A stretch of DNA of 64,000 nt, from the NCBI GenBank assembly GCA_965657135.1, contig CBFHNF010000007.1, positions 1 through 64,000 on the forward strand. The letters are read 5' to 3'. Positions within the stretch are counted from its first letter, which is position 1. Every line of letters begins with the position of its first letter. The notes beneath the pieces are model-generated. The model had not been told where the DNA came from. It made no database searches and was given only the letters and a program-made list of their open reading frames with translations. This DNA comes from HIMB11 sp965657135 (GTDB lineage Bacteria; Pseudomonadota; Alphaproteobacteria; Rhodobacterales; Rhodobacteraceae). Made by a program: the position numbers and the translations under genes. Below are positions 52,830 to 62,315 of the stretch, piece by piece.

Positions 52830-54218
52830 ATGGCATCCTATGACGTGATTGTAATCGGTGGCGGACCAGGCGGATACGTGGCCGCGATCCGTGCCGCGCA
52901 ACTGGGCTTGAAAGCTGCATGTGTTGAAGGCCGCGAAGCACTCGGTGGCACATGCCTGAACGTCGGATGCATTCCATCTAAGGCGCTTTTGCACGCAACT
53001 CATCAACTGCATGAAGCCGAACATAATTTTACGAAAATGGGACTTATGGGCAAATCTCCGTCAGTTGATTGGAAACAAATGCAAACCTATAAAACCGACG
53101 TTATTGACGGCAACACAAAAGGGATCGAGTTCTTGTTCAAAAAGAACAAAGTGGACTGGATCAAAGGCTGGGCATCAATTCCGGCCGCGGGCCAAGTCAA
53201 GGTCGGGGATGATGTGCACGAGGCAAAGAATATCATAATCGCCTCTGGGTCTGTTCCATCGAATTTGCCTGGTATCGATGTCGATGAAAAAATTGTGGTT
53301 TCGTCAACTGGGGCGCTTAGCTTATCAAAACCACCGAAAAAATTGGTAGTCATCGGTGCGGGTGTCATTGGTTTGGAATTGGGGTCTGTCTATGCACGTC
53401 TTGGTGCCGAGGTGACAGTCATAGAATTCTTGAACGCGATTACGCCTGGAATGGATGCAGAAATTCAAAAAACATTCCAACGCACCCTGAAAAAGCAGGG
53501 CTTAAATTTCATTATGGGTGCTGCCGTACAATCCGTAGAAGCGTTGAAAACAAAGGCGAAAGTATCCTATAAGTTGCGCAAAGACGACAGTGAACACACC
53601 CTAGACGCAGATGTGGTATTGGTTGCAACGGGTCGCAAACCATATACTGAAGGCTTGGGACTGGATGCACTTGGCATGGAAATGACCGAACGCGGACAGA
53701 TCAAAACCGATGTGCATTGGCAAACCAGTGTGCCGGGTATTTACGCAATCGGAGATGTGATCGCAGGGCCCATGCTGGCACATAAGGCCGAGGATGAAGG
53801 CATGGCCGCAGCAGAAGTGATTGCAGGCAAACATGGCCACGTGAATTATGATGTGATCCCAGGTGTGATTTACACCCACCCAGAAGTCGCAAATGTCGGC
53901 AAGACAGAAGAAAATCTCAAAGAAGAGGGCCGCGCCTATAAAGTTGGTAAGTTTTCATTCATGGGGAATGGACGCGCCAAGGCGAATTTTGCAGCAGATG
54001 GATTTGTAAAAATTCTTGCCGATGCAGAAACCGATCGCATTTTGGGCGCACATATTATGGGCCCTGCAGCGGGCGATCTGATCCATGAAATTTGTGTTGC
54101 GATGGAGTTTGGCGCATCTGCCGAGGATTTGGCACTGACCTGTCACGCCCACCCAACCTATTCCGAAGCCGTTCGCGAAGCGGCCCTTGCCTGCGGCGAC
54201 GGCGCAATTCACGCTTAA
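52830..54218 (+). CDS. lpd: Dihydrolipoyl dehydrogenase
   Basis: The E3 flavoprotein that reoxidises lipoyl groups, passing electrons to NAD. It has 462 residues from the ATG at 52830. The FAD fold is YDVIVIGGGPGGYVAAIRAAQLG and the redox disulfide is in GGTCLNVGCIPSKALLHATH. The NAD fold is KLVVIGAGVIGLELGSVYARLG, and the C-terminal active-site base is HAHPTYSEAVREAAL. It ends the suc/odh operon before a terminator; it may serve several oxo-acid complexes. Confidence 0.97.
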   Translation: MASYDVIVIGGGPGGYVAAIRAAQLGLKAACVEGREALGGTCLNVGCIPSKALLHATHQLHEAEHNFTKMGLMGKSPSVDWKQMQTYKTDVIDGNTKGIEFLFKKNKVDWIKGWASIPAAGQVKVGDDVHEAKNIIIASGSVPSNLPGIDVDEKIVVSSTGALSLSKPPKKLVVIGAGVIGLELGSVYARLGAEVTVIEFLNAITPGMDAEIQKTFQRTLKKQGLNFIMGAAVQSVEALKTKAKVSYKLRKDDSEHTLDADVVLVATGRKPYTEGLGLDALGMEMTERGQIKTDVHWQTSVPGIYAIGDVIAGPMLAHKAEDEGMAAAEVIAGKHGHVNYDVIPGVIYTHPEVANVGKTEENLKEEGRAYKVGKFSFMGNGRAKANFAADGFVKILADAETDRILGAHIMGPAAGDLIHEICVAMEFGASAEDLALTCHAHPTYSEAVREAALACGDGAIHA

Positions 54219-54241
54219 CTTACAACACAGTTGATAAACAA

Positions 54242-54273
54242 AAAAGGCCCTACAAATCGTTGCAGGGCCTTTT
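54242..54273. terminator. Bidirectional terminator between lpd and doxX
   Basis: AAAAGGCCCT / AGGGCCTTTT form a 10-bp stem separated by 12 nt, with T runs on either strand. It can end lpd (plus) and doxX (minus). Confidence 0.85.
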
Positions 54274-54291
54274 GATTTATTTAGCCGGGTA

Positions 54292-54681
54292 TTAAGCCTT
54301 TCGCGTATCAATGCTGAACGCGCCGCTGCCCGCGTTTGCCAACAATAGATACCCACCTGCAAGGCCCAGATTTTTGAAGAACGTCGTCATCTGCATCTGA
54401 TCGGCGGGTACAAAGTGGTAGAGAACTGCTGTCGCGACACAGAATGCTGCGAGGGCGAATGATGCAAGGCGCGTTTGGAAGCCCACGATAATTGCCGCAC
54501 CTGCCAAGATTTCAAATAATACCGCAGGCCATGCGAGGAATGCTGGAATACCGCCAGAGGCCATATAGCCGGCAAAACCCTCAACATTGCCCAGTTTTCC
54601 AAGCCCCGCCACCAAGAACAAAAGGCCTAGAAATACGCGTGCGATAACGTGTAAATTTGAATTTAGATTGGTCATAGTCAT
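54292..54681 (-). CDS. DoxX family membrane protein
   Basis: A 129-residue protein with four membrane spans: VIARVFLGLLFLVAGLGKLGN, a second GIPAFLAWPAVLFEILAGAAIIVG, a third with LASFALAAFCVATAVLYHF, and a fourth NLGLAGGYLLLANAG. FQTRLAS marks the usual DoxX inter-helix turn. Function in this group is unresolved; roles in redox or thiosulfate metabolism are known only for a few members. Confidence 0.87.
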   Translation of the reverse strand: MTMTNLNSNLHVIARVFLGLLFLVAGLGKLGNVEGFAGYMASGGIPAFLAWPAVLFEILAGAAIIVGFQTRLASFALAAFCVATAVLYHFVPADQMQMTTFFKNLGLAGGYLLLANAGSGAFSIDTRKA

Positions 54682-54780
54682 CTCCTTAACCGTGATGACA
54701 CTTTATCTAGTAGGCTCTGAAAGCTCTCTCAATTCATGATTTGCGCGCGGATTATGTGCATGCATGCGCACAACACAAAC

Positions 54781-54811
54781 AAAAAACCCCCACTGACAAA
54801 AGCGGGGGTTT
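54781..54811 (-). terminator. Rho-independent terminator of ftsH
   Basis: On the minus strand AAACCCCC and GGGGGTTT pair as an 8-bp stem with a 12-nt loop, followed by a T run. It lies 24 nt past the ftsH stop. Confidence 0.87.
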
Positions 54812-54834
54812 GTAACCATGAAAGATGTGTATGG

Positions 54835-56736
54835 TTAGCTGGTTTCTGGTGCGATGCCAGCTTTCGGTTTTGGCTTCGTTTTCGGAATTGCTGTGACAGA
54901 TTGCGTTGCGTTTCCATCATCTGCATCCGGAGTGTCGTCTGAATGGGGGGGTTCGCCCTTCATCACGCGCTTGATTTCATCGCCAGTTAGGGTTTCATAT
55001 TCCAATAGACCCTGTGCCAGCCGCTCCCACTCCTCGTTCTGTTCGGTTAGGATTTCAAAAGCGCGCTCGTAACCCTCTTGAATGAAACGTTTTACTTCGT
55101 CCTCAATCATCTCTTTCGTATTTGCTGAAACAGAGAAACCAGCTGTGTTTCCAGAGTACCCTTCGTGTGCTTCTGAATAGTCGATATTCCCCACTTTGTC
55201 AGACATACCCCAACGCAAAACCATCGCACGCGCAAGGCCAGAGGCCTGCTGAATATCACCCGCGGGACCGTTTGAAACGTTTTCTGGCCCATACTTGATA
55301 ATTTCCGCAGCCTTACCTGCCATAGTCATCGCCAGTTTTTCTTCGCATTCTGATTTGTGCCAATTCAGGCGATCGATTTCAGGCAAGGAAACAACCATAC
55401 CCAACGCGCCACCACGGGGAATGATCGTCGCTTTATACACTGGATCACACTGAGGTAGTGCAAGACCCACAATCGCATGGCCCGCTTCGTGATAGGCGGT
55501 TTTTTCCTTTTGATCGGCGGTTAAAACCATGGAACGACGTTCTGCACCCATCATCACCTTGTCTTTGGCATTTTCAAAGTCGACCATAGTAACAACTGAA
55601 CGCCCAACACGGGCTGCCATCAAGGCAGCCTCATTCACCAGGTTGGCCAAATCAGCACCCGAAAACCCAGGTGTACCACGAGCAATCAACCGCAAATCCA
55701 CATCGGGGCCCAAAGGTGTTTTGCGCGCATGCACGGTTAGAATTTTTTCACGACCTTTGATGTCTGGGTTTGGAACTGTTACTTGACGGTCAAAACGACC
55801 TGGGCGCAACAATGCAGGATCCAACACATCACGGCGGTTTGTCGCCGCAAGGATAATCACGCCCTCGTTCGCCTCAAAACCATCCATTTCAACCAGCAAC
55901 TGGTTCAATGTCTGTTCGCGTTCGTCATTTCCACCGCCATAGCCAGCACCACGATGGCGCCCGACAGCATCGATTTCGTCGATGAATACAATGCACGGTG
56001 CGTTCTTTTTGGCTTGCTCGAACATGTCGCGGACACGTGATGCACCAACGCCAACAAACATTTCTACAAAATCAGAGCCAGAGATCGTAAAGAATGGCAC
56101 GCCCGCCTCACCTGCGATCGCACGTGCAAGCAAAGTTTTACCAGTACCCGGAGGTCCCACAAGAAGCGCGCCCTTGGGGATTTTACCACCCAAACGGCTG
56201 AATTTCTGTGGATTACGCAGAAATTCAACGATTTCTTCTAGCTCTTCTTTCGCCTCATCAATACCGGCAACGTCGTCAAAGGTGACGCGGCCCTGTTTTT
56301 CGGTCAAAAGCTTAGCTTTGGATTTTCCAAAACCCATCGCACCACCACGGCCGCCGCCTTGCATGCGGTTCATGAAATAAATCCAAACACCGATCAGCAA
56401 AAGGAAGGGCAAGAGGCTGACCAAAAAGGCCTGAAGGCCTGACGTTTCCTGTTGTTCCGCGCGAATTGCAACTTCATTTTGGATCAGCAGGTCGGTCACA
56501 TCCGCATCCCCTGGACGGATCGTGTAATATTCGCGTTTATCGCCACCGATAAAGCTGACTTTCTCTCCATCCAGTGTAACGGCTTCGATTGATCCGTTTT
56601 CAACATTCGCGACAAACTCAGAATAGCTTATTTCGCGACTTTGCATGCCAGAAGAACCGGAACTAAATACGTTGAATAAAACAACGATCATCAGAAATAG
56701 GACGACCCAGAAAGCCAAATTACGGTTATTGCCCAA
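54835..56736 (-). CDS. ftsH: ATP-dependent zinc metalloprotease FtsH
   Basis: A 633-residue membrane-anchored AAA+ protease that degrades membrane and regulatory proteins. Two membrane spans flank a periplasmic part (about residues 7-24 and 102-120). Walker A is GPPGTGKTLLARAIAGEAG, Walker B is IVFIDEIDAVG, and the second region of homology has ATNRRDVLDPALLRPGRFDR. The zinc motif is HEAGH. I use the TTG at 56736: GGAG lies about 8 nt upstream and the first residues GNNRNLAFWVVLFL match family N-termini. tilS is upstream in the same direction. Confidence 0.96.
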   Translation of the reverse strand: MGNNRNLAFWVVLFLMIVVLFNVFSSGSSGMQSREISYSEFVANVENGSIEAVTLDGEKVSFIGGDKREYYTIRPGDADVTDLLIQNEVAIRAEQQETSGLQAFLVSLLPFLLLIGVWIYFMNRMQGGGRGGAMGFGKSKAKLLTEKQGRVTFDDVAGIDEAKEELEEIVEFLRNPQKFSRLGGKIPKGALLVGPPGTGKTLLARAIAGEAGVPFFTISGSDFVEMFVGVGASRVRDMFEQAKKNAPCIVFIDEIDAVGRHRGAGYGGGNDEREQTLNQLLVEMDGFEANEGVIILAATNRRDVLDPALLRPGRFDRQVTVPNPDIKGREKILTVHARKTPLGPDVDLRLIARGTPGFSGADLANLVNEAALMAARVGRSVVTMVDFENAKDKVMMGAERRSMVLTADQKEKTAYHEAGHAIVGLALPQCDPVYKATIIPRGGALGMVVSLPEIDRLNWHKSECEEKLAMTMAGKAAEIIKYGPENVSNGPAGDIQQASGLARAMVLRWGMSDKVGNIDYSEAHEGYSGNTAGFSVSANTKEMIEDEVKRFIQEGYERAFEILTEQNEEWERLAQGLLEYETLTGDEIKRVMKGEPPHSDDTPDADDGNATQSVTAIPKTKPKPKAGIAPETS

Positions 56737-56814
56737 GGAAACACTCCATTATTAGAATAGCGCTGTGCATAACACAGTTATTTAGTATGTTAAATAGACA
56801 TTGGAGCGCGGGCT

Positions 56815-58059
56815 TCAATGCGGCGAAAGGTATTCAATGAAATTAATTCTTAAATCTTGTACAAATTGACGCTGCGTTTCATCCAAGGTGGGTGTGTAAA
56901 CCAGCTGATCGCCCTTAAAAATCGCTGGCTGAGCGAAGAGCGAGCGATGAGGTACCTGCGCACGCTGAGTTTGATCAACTTGCTCAGCACCCTGTTCACC
57001 AAGCGCGCGGAGAATGTAGCCCTCCGAAGGTTGCACAAGTTTCCAACGACCATCCCAGATATGGGGATCTGACTGATCCACGACAGCGGCATATTCCCGT
57101 GTGATACGTGTAGTGTTTTTGTTTGGATACATTAAACAGCCATGCAAATTGATGACTTTGCCATTCTCAACCGCGCGCAAGGCACGCTGAATAGCATCAA
57201 AGCGAGGCCGATAGGATTGACCGGAAATCCAACACAGAGCGGCTGATAATACCCGCAGCTGGGTTTCCGGATGTTGGTCACAGAACGCTCCATGATCCAA
57301 GACCAAATCAGTTTCATCCTGAATGCAAAATCGCACGGCTGCATCACTTGCGTAATGATTTAGTGCGCCTTGCGCGCGCTGCATATGAAAAGCAAGTGTC
57401 GAAAATCGAGCGAGTTCAATTCCTGCTGATTGAAGATGGGGCAACAGCTTCCTCATTGCAATTCGGTCAAATGCCGTATTTTCATTACTGGGGTCATCGA
57501 TCCAAGACTGTCCAATGTTATCGAGATAGGCCTGCAAATCTTCGCGTTTGGCATCTAGTAGGGGACGCAATAGTGTCATTCCCGTTTCATGTGTTGACAT
57601 CATTTGCATACCACACATCCCGTCAACGCCCGATCCACGCTTTAGGCGCTGCAACAGTGTTTCTGCCTGATCATCCAAGGTATGGCCAATTAGGACATAA
57701 TCCAAATTGCCCCGCCACGCATTTATCAATTTATACCGTGCCTGCCGTGCCGCATCCTGTAAATTACCATCCCGATCCCAATCGTGCCAAACCCTGGTGT
57801 CATGCGCGACACCTAGTTCTTGACACCATTTTGCAACGAGTGCGGCCTCATCAGCGCTATTTTCACGTAAATTATGATCGACGGTTATCGCCCAGAGTTT
57901 CACCTCATTTGCTCGCGCCCAAATACACGCCAAATGCAAGAGAGCCAAACTATCCGACCCACCTGAAACTGCGACGCCTAAATTTGCTGGGATATTCCGC
58001 CCAAAGCATGCATCCAAATTTGACGCAAGCTGCCCGAGAAGTTGATCGGTTAGAGACAC
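56815..58059 (-). CDS. tilS: tRNA(Ile)-lysidine synthase
   Basis: Adds lysine to C34 of tRNAIle(CAU), allowing it to read AUA. The 414 residues begin with the PP-loop ATPase: VAVSGGSDSLALLHL. The HTLDDQAETLLQRLKRGSGVDGMCGM segment and ADEAALVAKWCQELG are conserved. The start is a GTG at 58059 that overlaps the last ten bases of cpoB, which suggests coupling to the Tol-Pal operon. The C-terminal domain after about residue 240 is divergent. Confidence 0.93.
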   Translation of the reverse strand: MSLTDQLLGQLASNLDACFGRNIPANLGVAVSGGSDSLALLHLACIWARANEVKLWAITVDHNLRENSADEAALVAKWCQELGVAHDTRVWHDWDRDGNLQDAARQARYKLINAWRGNLDYVLIGHTLDDQAETLLQRLKRGSGVDGMCGMQMMSTHETGMTLLRPLLDAKREDLQAYLDNIGQSWIDDPSNENTAFDRIAMRKLLPHLQSAGIELARFSTLAFHMQRAQGALNHYASDAAVRFCIQDETDLVLDHGAFCDQHPETQLRVLSAALCWISGQSYRPRFDAIQRALRAVENGKVINLHGCLMYPNKNTTRITREYAAVVDQSDPHIWDGRWKLVQPSEGYILRALGEQGAEQVDQTQRAQVPHRSLFAQPAIFKGDQLVYTPTLDETQRQFVQDLRINFIEYLSPH

Positions 58060-58859
58060 TGTAGTTCGGTCATCCGTGCGATGGCCTGCTGGGCATATTC
58101 TGAACCCGGAAACCGTATATCAACCTGTGACAAGGTTTGGCATCCTGCATCCGTTTGTCCCAACAAAACCAATGCATTGCCGAGCGACACCAATGCCTTG
58201 GGTGCAACTGGCGATTTTGGAAATGTCGAAAAGCTCTCTAAATATGCGCGTGCCGCAGATTTGTAATCGCCAGACGATTCATGCGATGCCCCACGCAGCA
58301 CCATCGCCTCTGCCGCCAATGGGCTGTCTGGGTAGCTTTGTGAAAAACGGTTCAGGATTTGCACAGCATCCCCAAAGCGTCCTTCATCGAACGATTTTTG
58401 CGCCATGTCAAAATCAGCGCGCTCTCCAATGGCTAGTTCAGGCGCATCTTCCATTGGGTCCTGAGTTTCTTCGGGATAATTTAAATCGCCACCCAGCGTA
58501 GTAGTTTCACCCAAGTCAGAAATATCTCCCCCCTCAAGCTCGACCAAACGGAACTCTAAATCACCAACGCGATTGGTGCCATCCTGAACAACACGTTCAA
58601 CCCGGAATTGCAATTCTTCGCTAAGTGCGGTCAAGCGTTTCAATTCGGTTTCAATGTTTTGCACCCGGTCCAAAATTGTACCTGCCGCGACAGAAACGCT
58701 TGGGCCTTGAGTGGTCGAAAGTTCACCCTTAAGGCGCTGGATCTCAACATACAGAATGTTCAAATCTTGCCGAATGTCTGCCAAGGATTGTGCACGATCC
58801 TGTGCGTGGCCTGACAAGGGAAGGAGACAAACAACAAAAATGGCAAAAACACGCAACAT
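58050..58859 (-). CDS. cpoB: Tol-Pal system protein CpoB (YbgF)
   Basis: A periplasmic protein of 269 residues that coordinates Tol-Pal with cell-wall synthesis. MLRVFAIFVVCLLPLSGHAQ is a signal peptide. An N-terminal coiled coil (about residues 25-90) should trimerise it. TPR repeats occupy the C-terminal half (FDEGRFGDAVQILNRF, SSGDYKSAARAYLESF, and the last repeat LGQTDAGCQTLSQV). The ATG at 58859 with a nearby AGGGGATCAGGA is the likely start; the open frame extends upstream without signal-peptide features. Confidence 0.93.
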   Translation of the reverse strand: MLRVFAIFVVCLLPLSGHAQDRAQSLADIRQDLNILYVEIQRLKGELSTTQGPSVSVAAGTILDRVQNIETELKRLTALSEELQFRVERVVQDGTNRVGDLEFRLVELEGGDISDLGETTTLGGDLNYPEETQDPMEDAPELAIGERADFDMAQKSFDEGRFGDAVQILNRFSQSYPDSPLAAEAMVLRGASHESSGDYKSAARAYLESFSTFPKSPVAPKALVSLGNALVLLGQTDAGCQTLSQVDIRFPGSEYAQQAIARMTELQCL

Positions 58860-58876
58860 TCCTGATCCCCTACTGA

Positions 58877-59380
58877 CTAGAATGAAAGGTTTGATAGAAC
58901 AGTCACACCACGACGGTTCATCGCATAACAACTTTCTGCACTGCATACTTCTGCTGGACGCTCTTTGCCGTAGCTGACTGTTTGAATTCGATCTGCTGAC
59001 ACACCACGCACGGTCAAGTATTCACGCACCGATCCTGCGCGACGCGCACCGAGTGCCAGATTATAATCACGGGTGCCACGTTCGTCGGCGTGCCCCTCAA
59101 TAATAACTTTATATTCTGGATTTTGGATTAACCAATCCGCTTGTGCATTCAACGCGGCCTGTGCTGACGCATCAACGGTGGCTTGATCAACTGCGAAAAA
59201 TACGCGATCGCCAATCGATTGTTGAAAATATGCGGGCGAGGTTGGGTTGCTGGCATCACTTTGCGCATTACTTGCCCCTGCACCATCTTGGCCACCGGTC
59301 AAACCACCGATACCATTTTGTGAACATGCGCTAAGCGCGACCATGGCCAAAATCAAACTTGCTCTTTTAAGGTGTTTCAT
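58877..59380 (-). CDS. pal: Peptidoglycan-associated lipoprotein
   Basis: Outer-membrane lipoprotein of 167 residues anchoring the outer membrane to peptidoglycan. The signal ends in lipobox LSAC. After a Gly/Ser linker, the OmpA-like domain has VFFAVDQATVDASAQAALNAQADWL, then EGHADERGTRDYNLALGARRAGSVREYL (peptidoglycan-binding Asp and Arg). It lies between tolB and cpoB. Confidence 0.97.
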   Translation of the reverse strand: MKHLKRASLILAMVALSACSQNGIGGLTGGQDGAGASNAQSDASNPTSPAYFQQSIGDRVFFAVDQATVDASAQAALNAQADWLIQNPEYKVIIEGHADERGTRDYNLALGARRAGSVREYLTVRGVSADRIQTVSYGKERPAEVCSAESCYAMNRRGVTVLSNLSF

Positions 59381-59432
59381 AACTGCCTCTCTTTTTCAAA
59401 AACCTAGCACATTTAAACATTCGATCAAAGCC

Positions 59433-60746
59433 CTAGCGGCGCAAAGGCGACCACGTTGGATCAGATCCGCCCGAGGGTGTTGGAACCCGCTGCAAGTTTC
59501 GACCAGACACATCGACGGAATACAGGTTTGAGACCCCCCCGACGCCCTGAGTTTCGCGCGTGAACATAATCACGCGTCCGTTTGGCGACCATGTCGGACC
59601 CTCGTCTAAAAATGAGGCCGTCAACAACCGTTCCTCTGATCCATCCGTACGCATCACACCGATATGGAAACGCCCCCTGCTCTGTTTGGTAAACGCGATC
59701 ATGTCTCCGCGTGGCGACCAGACTGGCGTTCCATAACGACCATCGCCAAAACTGATCCGTTTGATCCCCTCACCATTCAGATTCATCACGTATAGTTGCT
59801 GAGAACCAGATCGGTCACTTTCAAACACGATCTGAGTGCCATCTGGCGAAAAACTGGGGGCTGTTTCAATTGATGGCGCAGATGTCAAACGACGTGCCTG
59901 TCCAGAACGCAGTGACATTACAAAAATATCAGAATTCCCGCCCTGTTCTTGCGAATAGACAATTTGCGTTCCATCTGGTGAATAGCGTGGCGCAAAACTG
60001 GTGGTTCCAACCGCACTTTGCAATAACTTCCGCCGTTTGTTCGCCAAATCCATTTGATAAATACGTGGGAAGCCAGTTTCATAGCTTGTAAACAAAACCG
60101 TCTTACCATCGGGTGATATACGCGGAGCGAGGACAAGATGCGCACCATCGTCAAGGTACTCTAGTTCCGCACCGTCATAATCCATGATCGCCAATCGTTT
60201 GCGCCGCTGCCCCTTTGATCCAGTTTCAGCCACAAATACAACGCGGCTATCAAAATATCCGCTTTCGCCTGTGATGCGCCCATATACTTCATCAGCAACC
60301 TTGTGTGCCATGCGTCGCCAGTCAGATGTTTTACCCTTAAATTGTAACCCCTTGCCATATTCTTGTCCTGCAAAAACATCATGGATGCGGAAACTGACTG
60401 TCAATTTATCACCTGCACCCGTTGCCACAGCACCTGTGACCAAAAGTTGTGCATTGATCGCCTTCCAATCTGAATATTCAACTGGTGCATTCAGGCTTGA
60501 AATTTTGCCGATATGGGCACGTTCATCTAAAGCTCGAAACAATCCTGTCCGCATTAGATCCATACTAAGGACCGATACGATTTCCCCCGATAATTCTAAT
60601 GCGCCAGGATCTTGGGCGATAAAACGCGGCGCTGCGAATGGCATTGGTTCTATGACACCATCCGTAATTTCGATCCTCAGTGGTTGCGCATGTGCCATCG
60701 CCCCCATAATCAAAGCAAAAATTAGGATTAAAACACGGAACATCAT
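59433..60746 (-). CDS. tolB: Tol-Pal translocation protein TolB
   Basis: A periplasmic protein of 437 residues linking TolA and Pal. A signal peptide (MMFRVLILIFALIMGAMAHAQ) is followed by an N-terminal alpha/beta domain (about 22-160) and a WD40-like beta-propeller (SPDGTQIVYSQEQGGNSDIF, FSPDGTQIVFESDRSGS, WSPNGRVIMFTRE repeats). The first ATG overlaps the TGA of tolA (ATGA), so it is translationally coupled. Confidence 0.97.
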   Translation of the reverse strand: MMFRVLILIFALIMGAMAHAQPLRIEITDGVIEPMPFAAPRFIAQDPGALELSGEIVSVLSMDLMRTGLFRALDERAHIGKISSLNAPVEYSDWKAINAQLLVTGAVATGAGDKLTVSFRIHDVFAGQEYGKGLQFKGKTSDWRRMAHKVADEVYGRITGESGYFDSRVVFVAETGSKGQRRKRLAIMDYDGAELEYLDDGAHLVLAPRISPDGKTVLFTSYETGFPRIYQMDLANKRRKLLQSAVGTTSFAPRYSPDGTQIVYSQEQGGNSDIFVMSLRSGQARRLTSAPSIETAPSFSPDGTQIVFESDRSGSQQLYVMNLNGEGIKRISFGDGRYGTPVWSPRGDMIAFTKQSRGRFHIGVMRTDGSEERLLTASFLDEGPTWSPNGRVIMFTRETQGVGGVSNLYSVDVSGRNLQRVPTPSGGSDPTWSPLRR

Positions 60747-61840
60747 CTTTTCCTCATGTCTTTGGGGTTAAATGTAATTTCGACGTCACGCCAATGATCA
60801 TATTTATCTTTGGGTAGTTGATAACCGTCTTTTTGACATCTGAGAACTGCTCTTCGCGCAGATCGGAATGCGACGCGCGCATCAGATTCATTGCCACCCT
60901 TAAAACCGATCATTTCCAACGACGAGGCAATAACTTTTCCATCTGGTTGCATTTTCATCGCCAAGGTCACTGTTACATTGGCCGCGCGCGAACCAACGTC
61001 GACGACCCAGCAATTTTGCACCGCGATGCGAAATGCATCACGTTCACCACCGCTTAACGGTGGACCCGAGGGGGCCGTTGGTTTTGGCGCCTCAATTGGC
61101 GCACTTTGGGTAACCTCACGCAAGATGTTCTCAAGGTTAGATTCGGCTGGTTTTGGCGTAGTGGGCCTAAAATTCGACGGACGCAAAACAGGACGCGGGG
61201 AAATTTTGCGTTTGCTCTCTTCTTTTTTTGCCTCGGTGATGATTTCGGTGCTGGCGGCTTCGGGTGCAGTAGATTGATCAATCTCAGGGGCAACATCAAT
61301 TAAGGCGTCCTGATCTTCTGCGGGCACTGTCGCCTCTTGGGTTATATCATCGATAACTGCGGGTTGTTCAGGCGGAGCCACGGGCGTAGGAGCCACGCGA
61401 TTTGCCTGAATAGGGACGCTTTCTTCTGCGATATCTGGCAATAACATCGCCGTATCAAATTGTGGCTGGGGCGGCTGCACATTTGGAGCAGTAATATCAG
61501 GTGTTGGAACGACCAATGGCTCAACCGGTTCGGGCGGCGTCACTTCATCAGGGAGCATCTCTGGCGGTGCAGGTTCGGCAATCTCTACCTGTTGATCATC
61601 TGTCTCGTTTAGCGAGGGCGCAACATCTGTCTCATCTGAAGGTGTCAGTGCCGTCAAATCAAACTGCGGGACTTCAGGAACCTTGTCAGATGCGATCATC
61701 GCCTGAAATTCTGCCTCTGATAAAACTGAGACATTATTGAAAACAAGCTCGTTGTCTTGGGGCGCAAAAACACCACCTATCAGGGCCCAACCGATAAAAC
61801 CAGCGTGGGCAAATCCTGATATGTAATGACCTTCATGCAT
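60743..61840 (-). CDS. tolA: Cell envelope protein TolA
   Basis: A 365-residue inner-membrane protein that transduces proton-motive force from TolQR to Pal. One N-terminal membrane span (AHAGFIGWALIGGVFA) is followed by a long Pro/Glu/Ala-rich periplasmic region (residues 60-230). The C-terminal TonB/TolA-type domain begins near residue 275 (AFRIAVQNCWVVDVGSRAANVTVTL) and ends LPKDKYDHWRDVEITFNPKDM. Low-complexity spacer length varies widely between species, so identity of this part is weak. Confidence 0.9.
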   Translation of the reverse strand: MHEGHYISGFAHAGFIGWALIGGVFAPQDNELVFNNVSVLSEAEFQAMIASDKVPEVPQFDLTALTPSDETDVAPSLNETDDQQVEIAEPAPPEMLPDEVTPPEPVEPLVVPTPDITAPNVQPPQPQFDTAMLLPDIAEESVPIQANRVAPTPVAPPEQPAVIDDITQEATVPAEDQDALIDVAPEIDQSTAPEAASTEIITEAKKEESKRKISPRPVLRPSNFRPTTPKPAESNLENILREVTQSAPIEAPKPTAPSGPPLSGGERDAFRIAVQNCWVVDVGSRAANVTVTLAMKMQPDGKVIASSLEMIGFKGGNESDARVAFRSARRAVLRCQKDGYQLPKDKYDHWRDVEITFNPKDMRKR

Positions 61841-61849
61841 AATCGCCCG

Positions 61850-62314
61850 TTATCCTTCGGGCCCGTTAAATTTGGGACCACCAACATCGGTAACAAGGCC
61901 AATATTTGAAAAACCGCCAGCGTTCAGCGCGCCCATCACTTGAACCACGCGTTCGTAAGGAATTTGACTATCCGCGCGCAAAAAGATTTTGTCATTCCGC
62001 CGCTCTGCCGCAACAGCGCGCAGTTTGGCAATCAACGCAGAGTCTTCAATTTCGGCGTTTTGGATCAATATCTGGCCCTCTACCGTAAGCGTGACAGTCA
62101 AAGGTTCTTCTTGGTCACCGGGCAGCGCATTGGCCGCAGTTTTGGGCAATTCGACGGGCACACCCACGGTCAACATGGGTGCAGACACCATAAAGATAAT
62201 GAGCAAAACCAACATGACGTCCACAAATGGGGTCACATTTATTTCTGACATGGGGGTTGATCGACGGCGCCGTCGACCACTATTCCCCTGCTTTTTCATT
62301 ACACCCGCGCCCAT
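61850..62314 (-). CDS. tolR: Biopolymer transport protein TolR (ExbD family)
   Basis: A 154-residue inner-membrane protein of the Tol motor. An Arg-rich start (GRRRRRSTPMSEINVTPFVDVMLVLLIIFMVSAPML) contains the single span with the conserved proton-conducting Asp in FVDVMLVLLIIF. The periplasmic domain ends with YERVVQVMGALNAGGFSNIGLVTD. One base separates it from tolQ. Confidence 0.96.
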   Translation of the reverse strand: MGAGVMKKQGNSGRRRRRSTPMSEINVTPFVDVMLVLLIIFMVSAPMLTVGVPVELPKTAANALPGDQEEPLTVTLTVEGQILIQNAEIEDSALIAKLRAVAAERRNDKIFLRADSQIPYERVVQVMGALNAGGFSNIGLVTDVGGPKFNGPEG

Positions 62315-62315
62315 T

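Noticed and set aside
57348..58064. 238-residue frame opposite tilS
   Set aside because: No recognisable motif, and it fully overlaps a clear tilS gene.
60184..60771. 195-residue frame opposite tolB
   Set aside because: Complement of tolB propeller repeats; no start signal or motif.
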